64,000 bases of DNA from Amycolatopsis sp. WQ 127309 (GTDB lineage Bacteria; Actinomycetota; Actinomycetes; Mycobacteriales; Pseudonocardiaceae). The stretch is taken from assembly GCF_023023025.1 (NCBI RefSeq), contig NZ_CP095481.1:7887001-7951000 (forward strand), read 5' to 3'. The position numbers and the translations under genes were made by a program. The notes under the pieces are model-generated. The model saw nothing but the letters and a program-made list of their open reading frames with translations, was not told the origin of the DNA and made no database searches. Shown piece by piece: positions 45,252-52,937 of this stretch; within the stretch, counting starts at the first letter, position 1; each line of letters begins with the position of its first letter.

Positions 45252-46442
45252 ATGACCGCCGAGGGCCCCATCCTCCACGCCGACCTCGACTCCTTCTACG
45301 CGTCGGTCGAGCAGCGCGACGACCCGGGACTGAAGGGCCGGCCGGTCATCGTCGGCGGCGGGGTGGTGCTGGCGGCGAGTTACGAGGCCAAGGCCTACGG
45401 CGTGCGCACCGCGATGGGCGGCGCGCAGGCCCGGCGGCTGTGCCCGCACGCCGTCGTCGTGCCGCCGCGGATGTCCGCCTATTCGGCCGCGAGCAAGGCG
45501 GTGTTCGAGGTCTTCCGCGACACCACCCCGCTGGTGGAGGGCATCTCCATCGACGAGGCCTTCCTCGACGTCGGCGGATTGGCCAAGATCGCCGGACGGC
45601 CGAGCGCGGTCGCCGAGCGGCTGCGGCAAGCGGTCGCCGAGCGGGCCGGGCTGCCGATCACGGTCGGCGTCGCGCGGACGAAGTTCCTCGCCAAGGTCGC
45701 CAGCCGGGTGGCGAAGCCGGACGGCCTGCTCGTCGTGCCGCACGACGCGGAGCTGGCGTTCCTGCACCCGCTGCCGGTCGGGGCGCTGTGGGGCGTCGGG
45801 AAGGTGACCGAGGAGAAGCTGCGGGCGTGCGGGATCACCACGGTGGGCCAGCTGGCCGCGTCCGAGCCGGTGGACCTCGCCGGCCTGCTGGGCCGCGGCG
45901 CCGGGCGGCACCTGCACGCGCTGGCGCACAACCGCGACCCGCGCGTCGTCGAGACCGGCGTGCGGCGCCGGTCGATCGGCGCCCAGCGGGCCCTCGGGCG
46001 CGGCCGGCGGACCCCGGCCGAGCTCGACGTCGTCCTCGTGGCCCTGATCGACCGCATCGCCCGGCGGCTGCGCGCCGCCCACCGCATCTGCCGCACGGTG
46101 ACGATCCGCCTGCGCTTCGCCGACTTCACCCGGGCGACGCGCTCGTGCACGCTGACCGAGCCGACCGAGGGCACCGGCCGGCTGCTCGCCGCGGCGCGCG
46201 AGCTCCTGGAGGCCGCGCTGCCGCTGATCGCCGACCGCGGGATCACGCTGCTCGGCGCGTCCCTGTCCAACCTGACCGGTGACGACCACGTCCAGCTGGC
46301 CCTCCCGTTCGAACGCCGGCGGGCCACCCAGCTCGACACGGCCGTGGACTCGGTGCGGGACCGGTTCGGGAAAGCGGCCGTCACCCGCGCGGTTCTGCTG
46401 GGCCGTCCGGCCGAGCCTGAGATGCCGCTGCTGCCCGATTGA
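45252..46442 (+). CDS. dinB: DNA polymerase IV (Y-family)
   Basis: A 396-residue translesion polymerase. The catalytic acidic residues are in HADLDSFYASVEQ (near 8) and SIDEAFLDV (near 105). Thumb, little-finger and HhH regions follow (GVGKVTEEKLRACGI). A beta-clamp motif QLALPF occurs near residue 350. Start ATG 45252 is preferred to ATG 45243, because the latter lies inside the SOS box. It ends just before a hairpin. The entire gene lies opposite an open frame that continues from the methyltransferase gene. Confidence 0.93.
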   Translation: MTAEGPILHADLDSFYASVEQRDDPGLKGRPVIVGGGVVLAASYEAKAYGVRTAMGGAQARRLCPHAVVVPPRMSAYSAASKAVFEVFRDTTPLVEGISIDEAFLDVGGLAKIAGRPSAVAERLRQAVAERAGLPITVGVARTKFLAKVASRVAKPDGLLVVPHDAELAFLHPLPVGALWGVGKVTEEKLRACGITTVGQLAASEPVDLAGLLGRGAGRHLHALAHNRDPRVVETGVRRRSIGAQRALGRGRRTPAELDVVLVALIDRIARRLRAAHRICRTVTIRLRFADFTRATRSCTLTEPTEGTGRLLAAARELLEAALPLIADRGITLLGASLSNLTGDDHVQLALPFERRRATQLDTAVDSVRDRFGKAAVTRAVLLGRPAEPEMPLLPD

Positions 46443-47362
46443 CAGAGAAGCGCGACGGTGCGTCGGGAAAGTGTGCAGCTTTCCCGGGGCGGTGCGGGAA
46501 TGCGCGCGTGGGTCAGGTGGGAAAGCCGGCTCGGCTTCAGCGCGTCGTCGCGATTCCACTCATCGGTGCCCACGCTGCCGCGCTGACCGGTCTGTTCGAT
46601 CACTTCGAAACCGGTGCCGCGCAGGAGATCCGCCATGGCGGCGGGGGAGAGGAACGTCCGCCAGGGCTCACCTTCTGCCGCGGCCATCGGCGCGACGGCT
46701 TCGGCGTAACCGTTTCCGGCCGCGTCGCGCAGTTCCGCGGGGAGCAGGTGGTCGGCCACGATTTCCGAGCCGGGGGCGAGGCCGCCGAGCTCGGTCAAGG
46801 TCGTCAGGATCGCCGCCCTGGTCAGGTACATGGTGACGCCGAGCCAGCTGACGAACACGGGACGGCGCGGGTCGAGTCCACTCTGGACGAGCCGGTCGGC
46901 GAGCGTGTCGGTTTCGAAGTCGACCGCGACGAAGACCACCGACGGCGGCTCGGTGATGCCCGCGGCTTCCAGGAGTGCGCGTTTGGCCGCTTGGGTCGCG
47001 GCCCGGTCGACCTCGAACACGCGGAACCGGCCGGGCGGTGTCCGATAAGCGAACGAATCGAGTCCGGCGCCGAGAATCACATACTGGTATATACCGGAAT
47101 TGGCGCGCAGAAGACGCTCTTCGGCGAACCGGCTGCGGCAGACGGCCTCGGCTCGCGCGCCGGCGAGGACCGGGTGGCTGCCGTGGAGCCGGTGATACGC
47201 CAGCAGTTCCTCCGCGCGGGCGCCGAGCAGCGGCGCGGCGAGCGGGTCCGAGAAGAGGGGCGGTGCGGCGTCGACGAGCAAATGTGCGGCCCGTGCGGCG
47301 GCCGCCGTGAACGCCGTGCGGCTGACACCGGGCGCATTGCCGGGGGAATCGGGCGAAGTCAT
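45479..47362 (-). CDS. SAM-dependent methyltransferase (PPM/LCM family) lacking a stop at its normal end
   Basis: The first 288 or so residues (47362 to about 46499) are a class I methyltransferase of the TIGR00027/PPM family. It has an N-terminal RTAFTAAAARAAHLL helix, the SAM motif YVILGAGLDSFAYR near residue 95, VFEVDRAATQAAKR, and the usual end DALKPSRLSHLTHARI. Homologues stop at about this point. Here the frame stays open for another 339 codons across the antisense of dinB to 45479. No stop occurs soon after the domain in either other frame. The tail is thus unlikely to be a functional domain. A lost stop codon or an assembly error is possible. The ATG start is normal. Confidence 0.6.
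   Translation of the reverse strand: MTSPDSPGNAPGVSRTAFTAAAARAAHLLVDAAPPLFSDPLAAPLLGARAEELLAYHRLHGSHPVLAGARAEAVCRSRFAEERLLRANSGIYQYVILGAGLDSFAYRTPPGRFRVFEVDRAATQAAKRALLEAAGITEPPSVVFVAVDFETDTLADRLVQSGLDPRRPVFVSWLGVTMYLTRAAILTTLTELGGLAPGSEIVADHLLPAELRDAAGNGYAEAVAPMAAAEGEPWRTFLSPAAMADLLRGTGFEVIEQTGQRGSVGTDEWNRDDALKPSRLSHLTHARIPAPPRESCTLSRRTVALLCQSGSSGISGSAGRPSRTARVTAAFPNRSRTESTAVSSWVARRRSNGRASWTWSSPVRLDRDAPSSVIPRSAISGSAASRSSRAAASSRPVPSVGSVSVHERVARVKSAKRRRIVTVRQMRWAARSRRAMRSIRATRTTSSSAGVRRPRPRARWAPIDRRRTPVSTTRGSRLCASACRCRPAPRPSRPARSTGSDAASWPTVVIPHARSFSSVTFPTPHSAPTGSGCRNASSASCGTTSRPSGFATRLATLARNFVRATPTVIGSPARSATACRSRSATALGRPAILANPPTSRKASSMEMPSTSGVVSRKTSNTALLAAE
46464..46486. terminator. Hairpin after dinB
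   Basis: CGGGAAAG (46464-46471), a 7-nt loop and CTTTCCCG (46479-46486) form a perfect 8-bp stem, 22 bases after the dinB stop. It also lies where the convergent methyltransferase should end, so it may act in both directions. Confidence 0.55.
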
Positions 47363-47570
47363 GCCGCAACGGTACCGATTTGATTTCGACCATATCACGA
47401 AAACAAAAAGTCTACAAGATCACGCCCATTTCGACTAGGTTGCGATCACGTCTGTACGCGGGCGGCCCCGGCGCCCGAGCGGCCATTGTGGACGCCCCGC
47501 GTGCTTGACGGGATTCGACAGGTTAGGGTCTGTCCGACCGTGTTCTGGAGAAGATGAGGAACGACGAACC

Positions 47571-47981
47571 ATGGCGCAACGGGTGCACGTCGAGATGGTG
47601 GACGACCTCGACGGGAGCGAGGCGAACCAGACCGTCCCCTTCGCCCTCGACGGGGTGAGCTTCGAGATCGACCTCTCCGAGGAGAACGCTTCGGCGCTGC
47701 GGGACGAGCTCGCCCGCTACGTCGGCGCCGCACGGCGCATCGGCGGCCGCAAGGTCCGCCTCGCGACGGGCCAGTCGCTGACGGGCGCGTCGGGCTCGGG
47801 CACCGACCGCGAGCGCAACCGGCAGATCCGGGAGTGGGCGCAGGACAACGGCTACGAGGTAGCCGAGCGCGGCCGCCTCTCCAGCGAGATCATCGCCGGT
47901 TTCGAGGAACACCAGGCCGCGGCGGCCGAACCGGCAGAAGCCAAGCCGGCTCGCAAGCGCGCAACCCGCAAGAAGGCCTGA
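47571..47981 (+). CDS. lsr2: Lsr2 family nucleoid-associated protein
   Basis: A 136-residue xenogeneic silencer/histone-like protein that bridges AT-rich DNA in actinomycetes. The N-terminal dimerisation domain (about 1-60) has the family start AQRVHVEMVDDLDG and VSFEIDLSEENA. The C-terminal DNA-binding domain (about 80-115) ends in the AT-hook-like RGR at 100-102. A Lys/Arg/Ala tail follows. The ATG is 12 bases after AGATGAGGAACG. It stands alone, and an unusual tandem-repeat array lies downstream in the same orientation. Confidence 0.93.
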   Translation: MAQRVHVEMVDDLDGSEANQTVPFALDGVSFEIDLSEENASALRDELARYVGAARRIGGRKVRLATGQSLTGASGSGTDRERNRQIREWAQDNGYEVAERGRLSSEIIAGFEEHQAAAAEPAEAKPARKRATRKKA

Positions 47982-48007
47982 CGCGGATCCCGTGCTGCGC
48001 AAGGGGT

Positions 48008-48026
48008 CCGGCGCCTGGGGCGCCGG
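48008..48026 (+). terminator. Hairpin after lsr2
   Basis: CCGGCGCC, loop TGG, GGCGCCGG: a perfect 8-bp stem 27 bases after the lsr2 stop. No T-run follows, so termination may be partial, leaving the array downstream open to read-through. Confidence 0.5.
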
Positions 48027-48207
48027 CCACCCGAGGCGTGGTCGCGTCGAGGAAGTTCCGGACGCCGGGTGCCGGCCTGGAGAAGCGTTGCCAGCAGCGC
48101 GGATCCCGGTAGGCACCCGGCGAACTGCTTGTCTCATCCCGCTGGATGATTGAGTTGAGCAACGGGCAAGTCGTTCGGTCCGGCTCGCAAGCCGGTCGGC
48201 CGAGAAA

Positions 48208-48921
48208 GCCCGGCAGGATGGCGCCCGGCAGGCAACTTGAGCGTGCCGCTGATCGGGGTTGCCGCTGCAGGCCGAGGAGGGTCCGGGCCGATGGCGCCCG
48301 GCGGATGAGCTGAGTGCCCCGCCGACCAGTGCTGCTGTAGGCCGAGGCAGGTCCGGCGCGATGACGCCCTGCAGGCGAGCTGGGGGCTCCTCCGATCGAG
48401 TTGCGGCTGCAGACTAAGAAGAGTCCAGTGCGACGGTGCCTGGTCGGCAAGCAGAACGCTCCGTCGACCGAGTTGCTGCGGTAAGGCCGAGATGAGTCCG
48501 GCGCGATGGCGCTCGGCGGGCAGGTTGGGCGTTCTGCCGATCGAGTTGTTGCTGCTGGCCGTGGAGGGTCCGCCGCGATGGCGCCCGGCCGACAGGCTGA
48601 GTGTTCCGCTGATCGAGTTGCTGCTGCAGGCCGAGGTGGATCCGGCGCGATGGCGCCCGGTCGGCAAGTTGAGCGCCTCGCCGATCGAGTTGCCGTTGTA
48701 GGGCGAGGAGTCCGGCGCCATGGGTGCCGATCGGCAGGCTGAGTGTTCCGCCGACCGAGTTGCTGCTGTAGGTCGAAGAGAGCCCGGGCCGAGGTGTCCG
48801 GTGGGCAACCTGAGCGGTCCGTCGATCGAGTTGCCGCTGCAGGCCGAGAGAGTCCGGCGCGATGGTGTCCGGTCGGCAGGTTGAGCGCCCAGCCGACCGA
48901 GTGTCGCTGCAGGCCGAGACG
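48208..48921 (+). repeat. Array of about ten tandem ~71-bp units, each with a short hairpin
   Basis: Degenerate units start at about 48208, 48281, 48351, 48423, 48496, 48568, 48640, 48710, 48782 and 48852, with periods of 70-73 bp. The consensus begins GTCCGGCGCGATGGCGCCCG and ends around GATCGAGTTGCTGCTGCAGG. The beginning can fold as CCGG-CGC, loop GATG, GCG-C-CCGG. Changes in several units keep pairing: CCAG with CTGG in unit 4, and G-U-type changes in units 5, 8 and 10. Periods are mostly not multiples of three, so this is not a protein repeat. There are no unique spacers, so it is not CRISPR. Function is unknown. Confidence 0.8.
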
Positions 48922-49158
48922 ACCGTCGTCAAACCCCCGCTCCTGAGTCGCGCCCCTTTCGGCGCCCCGCTCCGGCCGTCGTGTCGGACTGAAGTCTGCT
49001 GCTTCCTCGGCGTGACCACATCGGACCCCCTGCCGGTCCGGCCTGCGATGATCGGCTGGAAAACCGGCACTTCCCAGGTGCCCAAAGGCTTGTCGGAGGG
49101 GGTCTCCGCTGGCCAGACTGTCAGTGCTCCAACGCGGCCGGTACCGCGCCGGAGCACC

Positions 49159-49197
49159 GGCCCGGTGGCCGCCTCCTCCCTCGATGGCCACCGGGCC
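49159..49197. terminator. 12-bp perfect inverted repeat
   Basis: GGCCCGGTGGCC (49159-49170) and GGCCACCGGGCC (49186-49197) pair perfectly around a 15-nt loop. It may terminate any transcript coming from lsr2 and the repeat array. Confidence 0.5.
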
Positions 49198-49353
49198 GCC
49201 TTTCCGCCCGGCGCCAGGCGCGGGCCACCCCGGAATCCCCGCACCGCACCGAAACCCGTGCTCGCGGCGCCTCCTGCTCGCGAAATTCGCAGTGCGGACC
49301 GCCGAACGGGTCCGGTGGGTGGACATCGCCGCCGTCGAGGGCGCACACTCGGA

Positions 49354-49382
49354 CTACTCCATACTGCATACAATCAGCAGTC
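49354..49382. promoter_or_regulatory. Conserved 29-nt element, copy 1 (upstream of carrier 1)
   Basis: It is identical at 23 of 29 positions to 56414-56442 in front of the lyase operon. The core reads CCATACTGCATACAATC. It ends 19 bp before the carrier start codon. The included TACAAT could be a -10 box, so part of the similarity might be promoter. A GntR/FCD-type site is also plausible given the regulator at 63214. Confidence 0.6.
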
Positions 49383-49401
49383 GAAACGGGTGGTGGTCGT
49401 G

Positions 49402-50697
49402 ATGTCCCAAGTCCGCGAGCTCCGGGACGTCTACGGACGCCGGTACCGGGTCGGGGAGACCGACCTCGAGCTGCTCGGCCGGCCGCGCGGCCGGATCACC
49501 TGGCTCGCCGCGGCGGGGATGCTCGCCGCCGGGGTGCAGCAGTACGGCTTCGGCGCGATCGTGCCCGAGCTGAGCCGGGCGCACGGCTGGACGTTCGGCG
49601 CGATCGTCCTCACCTTCGCGCTGTGGGCCGTCTGTCAGGCCGGGATCGCCTTCCCCGCCGCGTGGCTGCGCGAACGCGGCACACTGCCCGCGCCCGCCGC
49701 GATGACGCTCGGCGCGGTCCTGTGCGCCGCCGGGCTGGTCACCCTCGGGCACGCCGGCAGCCTGCTCACCGTGTTCCTCGGCTACTCCGTGCTCGGCGGC
49801 CTCGGCACCGGCCTCGTCTACGCCACCTGCGTCGGCGCCGTGCTGGCCTGGTTCCCGGACCGCTCCGGCCCGAGCGCGGGTGTCGTCAGCGGCGCCTTCG
49901 CCTGGGGGAGCGTGCCTTTCGTCGTGCTGGCCGCCCTGCTGCCGGACGTCCGCCCGGTGCTGCTCGACGCGACCGCCGCCGTGGTGCTCGTCGTGATCGC
50001 CGGGTGCGGCGCCCTGCTGCGCTACCCGCCGCGGCACTGGTGGCCCGCGACGCCGGAGCCGCGCGCGTGGGCCCTGGACAGGACGCACAACCGGCACCCG
50101 GCGATCCGGCACTACCGGCCCGCCGAACTGTTCCGCTGCGGCACCACCCTCGCGCTGTACCTCGTCGTTGTGCTCGCCGCCGCGGTGCTGTTGTTCGACC
50201 TCGCGTACCTGGCGACGTTCGTCGCCGAGCGCAGCGGACCCGGCCTCGCCGCCGCCGCGCTGGCCCTGCTCGCCGCGGCCACCGGGTCCGGCCGGCTGCT
50301 CATCGGACGGCTCGCCGACCGGCTCGGCCGCCGCCGGATCCTGCGCCTGGCCCTGCTCGCCGGCGGGGTCGCGCAGTTCGTCCTGTACTACTCGGGCGAG
50401 CACCGCCACGCCGTCGGCCTGCTGCTCGGCGTCATGCTGGCCGGGCTCGGCAACGGCTGCTGCTACACGCTGCTGGTCGGTCTGGTCCGCGAGTACTTCG
50501 GGGAAGAGTCGGCCCTGCAGAACTTCGGGATCCTGTACAGCGCCAAGGCCGTCGGCGCCGTCGTCGGGGTCGGGCTCGCCGCGGTCGGCCTGCTGGGCGC
50601 GTTCGCCGTCGCCGGGGTGCTGAGCCTCGCCGGGGCGCTGCTCACCGGCCGTCTCACCCAGCCCGGCCGGCCGAAGTCCCTGCTGCCCGCGGCGTAG
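49402..50697 (+). CDS. MFS carrier of the oxalate/formate antiporter (OFA) family, copy 1
   Basis: A 431-residue, 12-helix transporter. It starts with a short soluble segment including YRVGET, shared with the second carrier at 61803. OFA-type features are AHGWTFGAIVLTFALWAV in helix 2, GYSVLGGLGTGLVYATCVG in helix 4, the loop GRLADRLGRRRILR between helices 8 and 9, and GNGCCYTLLVGLVREYFGEE near the end. OxlT, the model for the family, exchanges oxalate for formate. The ATG has a weak GGTGGTGG ribosome-binding site. It lies alone on the plus strand at one end of the oxalate island. Confidence 0.8.
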   Translation: MSQVRELRDVYGRRYRVGETDLELLGRPRGRITWLAAAGMLAAGVQQYGFGAIVPELSRAHGWTFGAIVLTFALWAVCQAGIAFPAAWLRERGTLPAPAAMTLGAVLCAAGLVTLGHAGSLLTVFLGYSVLGGLGTGLVYATCVGAVLAWFPDRSGPSAGVVSGAFAWGSVPFVVLAALLPDVRPVLLDATAAVVLVVIAGCGALLRYPPRHWWPATPEPRAWALDRTHNRHPAIRHYRPAELFRCGTTLALYLVVVLAAAVLLFDLAYLATFVAERSGPGLAAAALALLAAATGSGRLLIGRLADRLGRRRILRLALLAGGVAQFVLYYSGEHRHAVGLLLGVMLAGLGNGCCYTLLVGLVREYFGEESALQNFGILYSAKAVGAVVGVGLAAVGLLGAFAVAGVLSLAGALLTGRLTQPGRPKSLLPAA

Positions 50698-50699
50698 GC

Positions 50700-50729
50700 C
50701 CGGTGGGCGGGGACCTCCCCGCCCACCGG
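50700..50729. terminator. Bidirectional terminator hairpin between carrier 1 and formate dehydrogenase
   Basis: Arms 50700-50712 and 50717-50729 form a perfect 13-bp stem (CCGGTGGGCGGGG and its complement) with a 4-nt loop between two convergent stop codons. Confidence 0.75.
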
Positions 50730-50737
50730 ACGCGGGC

Positions 50738-51895
50738 TCAGCGCGTCGAGTAGGAGTGCGCGCCGGTGCCGGCGAGCTTGCCGCCGTCGACGATCAGGTA
50801 CTCGTCGCGGATCGGCGATCCCCCGAAGTAGTCCTCCAGGATCTCGCGCGTCCCCGCCGCGTAGCGCGCCTGCGCCGAGAGCGACGACCCGGAGATGTGC
50901 GGGGTCATGCCCTGGTACGGCATCGTCCGCCACGGGTGGTCGGCCGGCGCGGGCTGCGGGTACCAGACGTCGCCCGCGTACCCGGCCAGCTGGCCGCTCT
51001 CGAGCGCGCGGACCACGGCGTCGCGGTCGGCGATCTTCGCCCGCGCCGTGTTGATCAGGTACGCGCCGCGCTTCATCGACGCGATCAGCTCGTCGCCGAA
51101 CAGGCCTTCGGTCTCCGGGTGCAGCGGCGCGTTGATCGTCACGACGTCGCAGTGCGGCACCATCTCCGCGGCACTCGGGTGGAAGGTGAGGTTCAGCTCC
51201 CGCTCGACCTCGGCCGGCAGCCGGTGCCGGTCGGTGTAGTGCAGGTGGACGTCGAACGGCGCCAGCCGCCGCAGCACGGCGGTGCCGATCCGCCCGGCCG
51301 CGACCGTGCCGATGTGCATGCCCTCGACGTCGTAGGAGCGCGCGACGCAGTCGGCGATGTTCCAGCCGCCGTCCAGCACGACCTGGTGCGCCGGCAGGTA
51401 GTTGCGCACCTGCGAGAGGATCATCATCACGACGTGCTCGGCGACGCTGATGCTGTTGCAGTAGGTGACTTCGGCGACCGTGACGCCGTGGGCGATGGCC
51501 GCGTCGAGGTCGACGTGGTCCGAGCCGATCCCGGCCGTGACGGCCAGCTTCAGCTTCGGCGCCCGGGCGATCCGCTCGGGGGTGAGGTAGGCGGGCCAGA
51601 ACGGCTGGGAGATCACGATCTCGGCGTCGGCGAGCTCGCGGTCGAACTCCGAGCCTTCGCCGTCCTTGTCGGAGGTGACGACGAGCGTGTGTCCCCGCGA
51701 CTCCAGGAACTTCCGCAGCCCGAGCTCACCGGAGACGCTGCCGAGCAGTTGCCCGGGGGTGAAGTCCACACCCTGCGGGGTGGGCAGGGTCTGGCCGCCG
51801 GGGTAGCCGTCCAGGTGCGGCAGGTCGTCACGCGGGTAGGTCTTCGGGTAGCCGTCCACCGGGTCGTCGTAGAGCACGCACAGCACCTTTGCCAC
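50738..51895 (-). CDS. fdh: NAD-dependent formate dehydrogenase
   Basis: A 385-residue enzyme of the 2-hydroxyacid dehydrogenase fold that oxidises formate to CO2 with NAD+. The NAD loop is HIGTVAAGRIGTAVLRRL, with Asp in HYTDRHRLP. This Asp favours NAD over NADP. The catalytic Arg is in INTARAKIADRDAV and the catalytic His in MTPHISGSSLSAQARYA. The N-terminal PYPGGQTLPTPQ-like region is also typical. GTG 51895 has GGAG nine bases upstream and gives the normal length. It completes oxalate breakdown, yielding NADH. A 14-bp palindrome lies 82 bp upstream, after the LysR gene. Confidence 0.93.
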   Translation of the reverse strand: MAKVLCVLYDDPVDGYPKTYPRDDLPHLDGYPGGQTLPTPQGVDFTPGQLLGSVSGELGLRKFLESRGHTLVVTSDKDGEGSEFDRELADAEIVISQPFWPAYLTPERIARAPKLKLAVTAGIGSDHVDLDAAIAHGVTVAEVTYCNSISVAEHVVMMILSQVRNYLPAHQVVLDGGWNIADCVARSYDVEGMHIGTVAAGRIGTAVLRRLAPFDVHLHYTDRHRLPAEVERELNLTFHPSAAEMVPHCDVVTINAPLHPETEGLFGDELIASMKRGAYLINTARAKIADRDAVVRALESGQLAGYAGDVWYPQPAPADHPWRTMPYQGMTPHISGSSLSAQARYAAGTREILEDYFGGSPIRDEYLIVDGGKLAGTGAHSYSTR

Positions 51896-51976
51896 GGCGT
51901 CACACTCCAGTTTTTTGTTGCGGGACAAGTACTTTCACCGTCCTCCGCGCGCGCGAGCGGGTCAACGTGAAGGTTT

Positions 51977-51990
51977 CTATCCCGGGATAG
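51977..51990. promoter_or_regulatory. Palindrome CTATCCCGGGATAG upstream of formate dehydrogenase
   Basis: A perfect 14-bp palindrome in the 102-bp gap between the LysR gene and fdh. It could be the binding site of the neighbouring LysR protein, although the LysR T-N11-A form is not evident, or of another dimeric regulator. Confidence 0.5.
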
Positions 51991-51997
51991 GCACCGG

Positions 51998-52933
51998 CTA
52001 TCGGGCCTGTTCGGCGAGGTGCCGGTGCAGCAGCGCGTCGAGGGTGCCGCGGACGTCGACGCCGCGGACGACCTCCAGCAGCGCGCGGGCGAGGATGGGC
52101 TCGGGCGAACCCGCCGTCACCACCAGGCCGATCCGGTGCGATCGCGACGGCGTTTCGAGCGGCACCACCCGCATGCCCGGCGGCACACCGAACAGGTGCA
52201 GCCAGGCGTGGGAGATGACGCTCGACCAGTGGTGCGTGGCGACGTGGGAGTAGAGCGCGGAAACGGTGTCCGTCTCGATCGCCGGCACGACGGTGGCGCC
52301 GGCCTCGGCGAACAGCGCGTCGAGCACGCGGCGGTTGCGCATGTGCGGCATGAGCAGGCACAGCGGCAGCGTGGCGACCTCGGCCCAGCGCACCAGCCGG
52401 CGTCCGGCCAGCTCACCGTCGGACGGCGTCAGCAGCAGGTACCGCTCCTCGTAGAGCGGGACACAGCGCAGCCCGTGCGGTGGTTCTTCGTCCACATAGG
52501 TCAGTCCGGCGTCGAGCTCGAACGCGGTCAGCCGGCGGGCGATCTCGTCGGAGGACAACGACTCCAGCGTCACCCGGGCGTGCGGGTGCCGCTCGCAGAA
52601 GGGCGCGGTGAGCATCGACATGGCGGTGAGCGCGGTGGGGATGGCGCCGACGCGCAGCACCCCCGAGAGACTGTCGCGCATCGTCGAGAGGTCCTCGTTG
52701 AGCGCGTCGCGCTCGGCCAGGATCCGCTGCGCCCACACCAGGACGCGCTCGCCTTCGGGCGTCAACCCGGCGTACCGCGCGCCGCGCTGGACGACCTGGG
52801 TGCCGAGCTCGCGTTCGAGCTTCCGGATCCCGGCCGAGAGCGACGGCTGGGACACGTGGCACGCCTCCGCGGCCCGGGCGAAGTGTCCCTCGCGGGCCAG
52901 CGCGACGAGGTATTCGAGCTGGCGCAGCAGCAT
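51998..52933 (-). CDS. LysR-family transcriptional regulator
   Basis: A 311-residue LTTR. The HTH (LVALAREGHFARAAEACHVSQPSLSAGIRKLERELG) fills residues 8-45. The co-inducer domain follows, with LRVGAIPTALT at residue 93 and LTYVDEEPPHG. The gene is directly upstream of formate dehydrogenase on the same strand, with 102 bp between holding a perfect palindrome. It probably activates fdh in response to formate or oxalate. It starts five bases before the stop of the frameshifted LysR gene. Confidence 0.9.
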   Translation of the reverse strand: MLLRQLEYLVALAREGHFARAAEACHVSQPSLSAGIRKLERELGTQVVQRGARYAGLTPEGERVLVWAQRILAERDALNEDLSTMRDSLSGVLRVGAIPTALTAMSMLTAPFCERHPHARVTLESLSSDEIARRLTAFELDAGLTYVDEEPPHGLRCVPLYEERYLLLTPSDGELAGRRLVRWAEVATLPLCLLMPHMRNRRVLDALFAEAGATVVPAIETDTVSALYSHVATHHWSSVISHAWLHLFGVPPGMRVVPLETPSRSHRIGLVVTAGSPEPILARALLEVVRGVDVRGTLDALLHRHLAEQAR

Positions 52934-52937
52934 GGGT

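Larger units (their letters stand above)
48922..49401. other. Non-coding stretch between the repeat array and the carrier gene
   Basis: I see no convincing gene here. It holds a 12-bp perfect hairpin (49159-49197) and, just before the carrier gene, the conserved 29-nt element at 49354-49382. Confidence 0.5.

Noticed and set aside
48208..48921. CRISPR-like array
   Set aside because: The whole 71-bp unit is similar from copy to copy. There are no unique spacers of constant length and no cas genes.
47890..49326. Long minus-strand open frames across the repeat array that would encode Arg/Pro/Ser/Ala-rich repeat proteins
   Set aside because: Repeat periods of 70-73 bp shift the frame between units, no domain is seen and codon bias is unlike the neighbours. 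The frames stay open because few stops occur in this GC-rich repeat.
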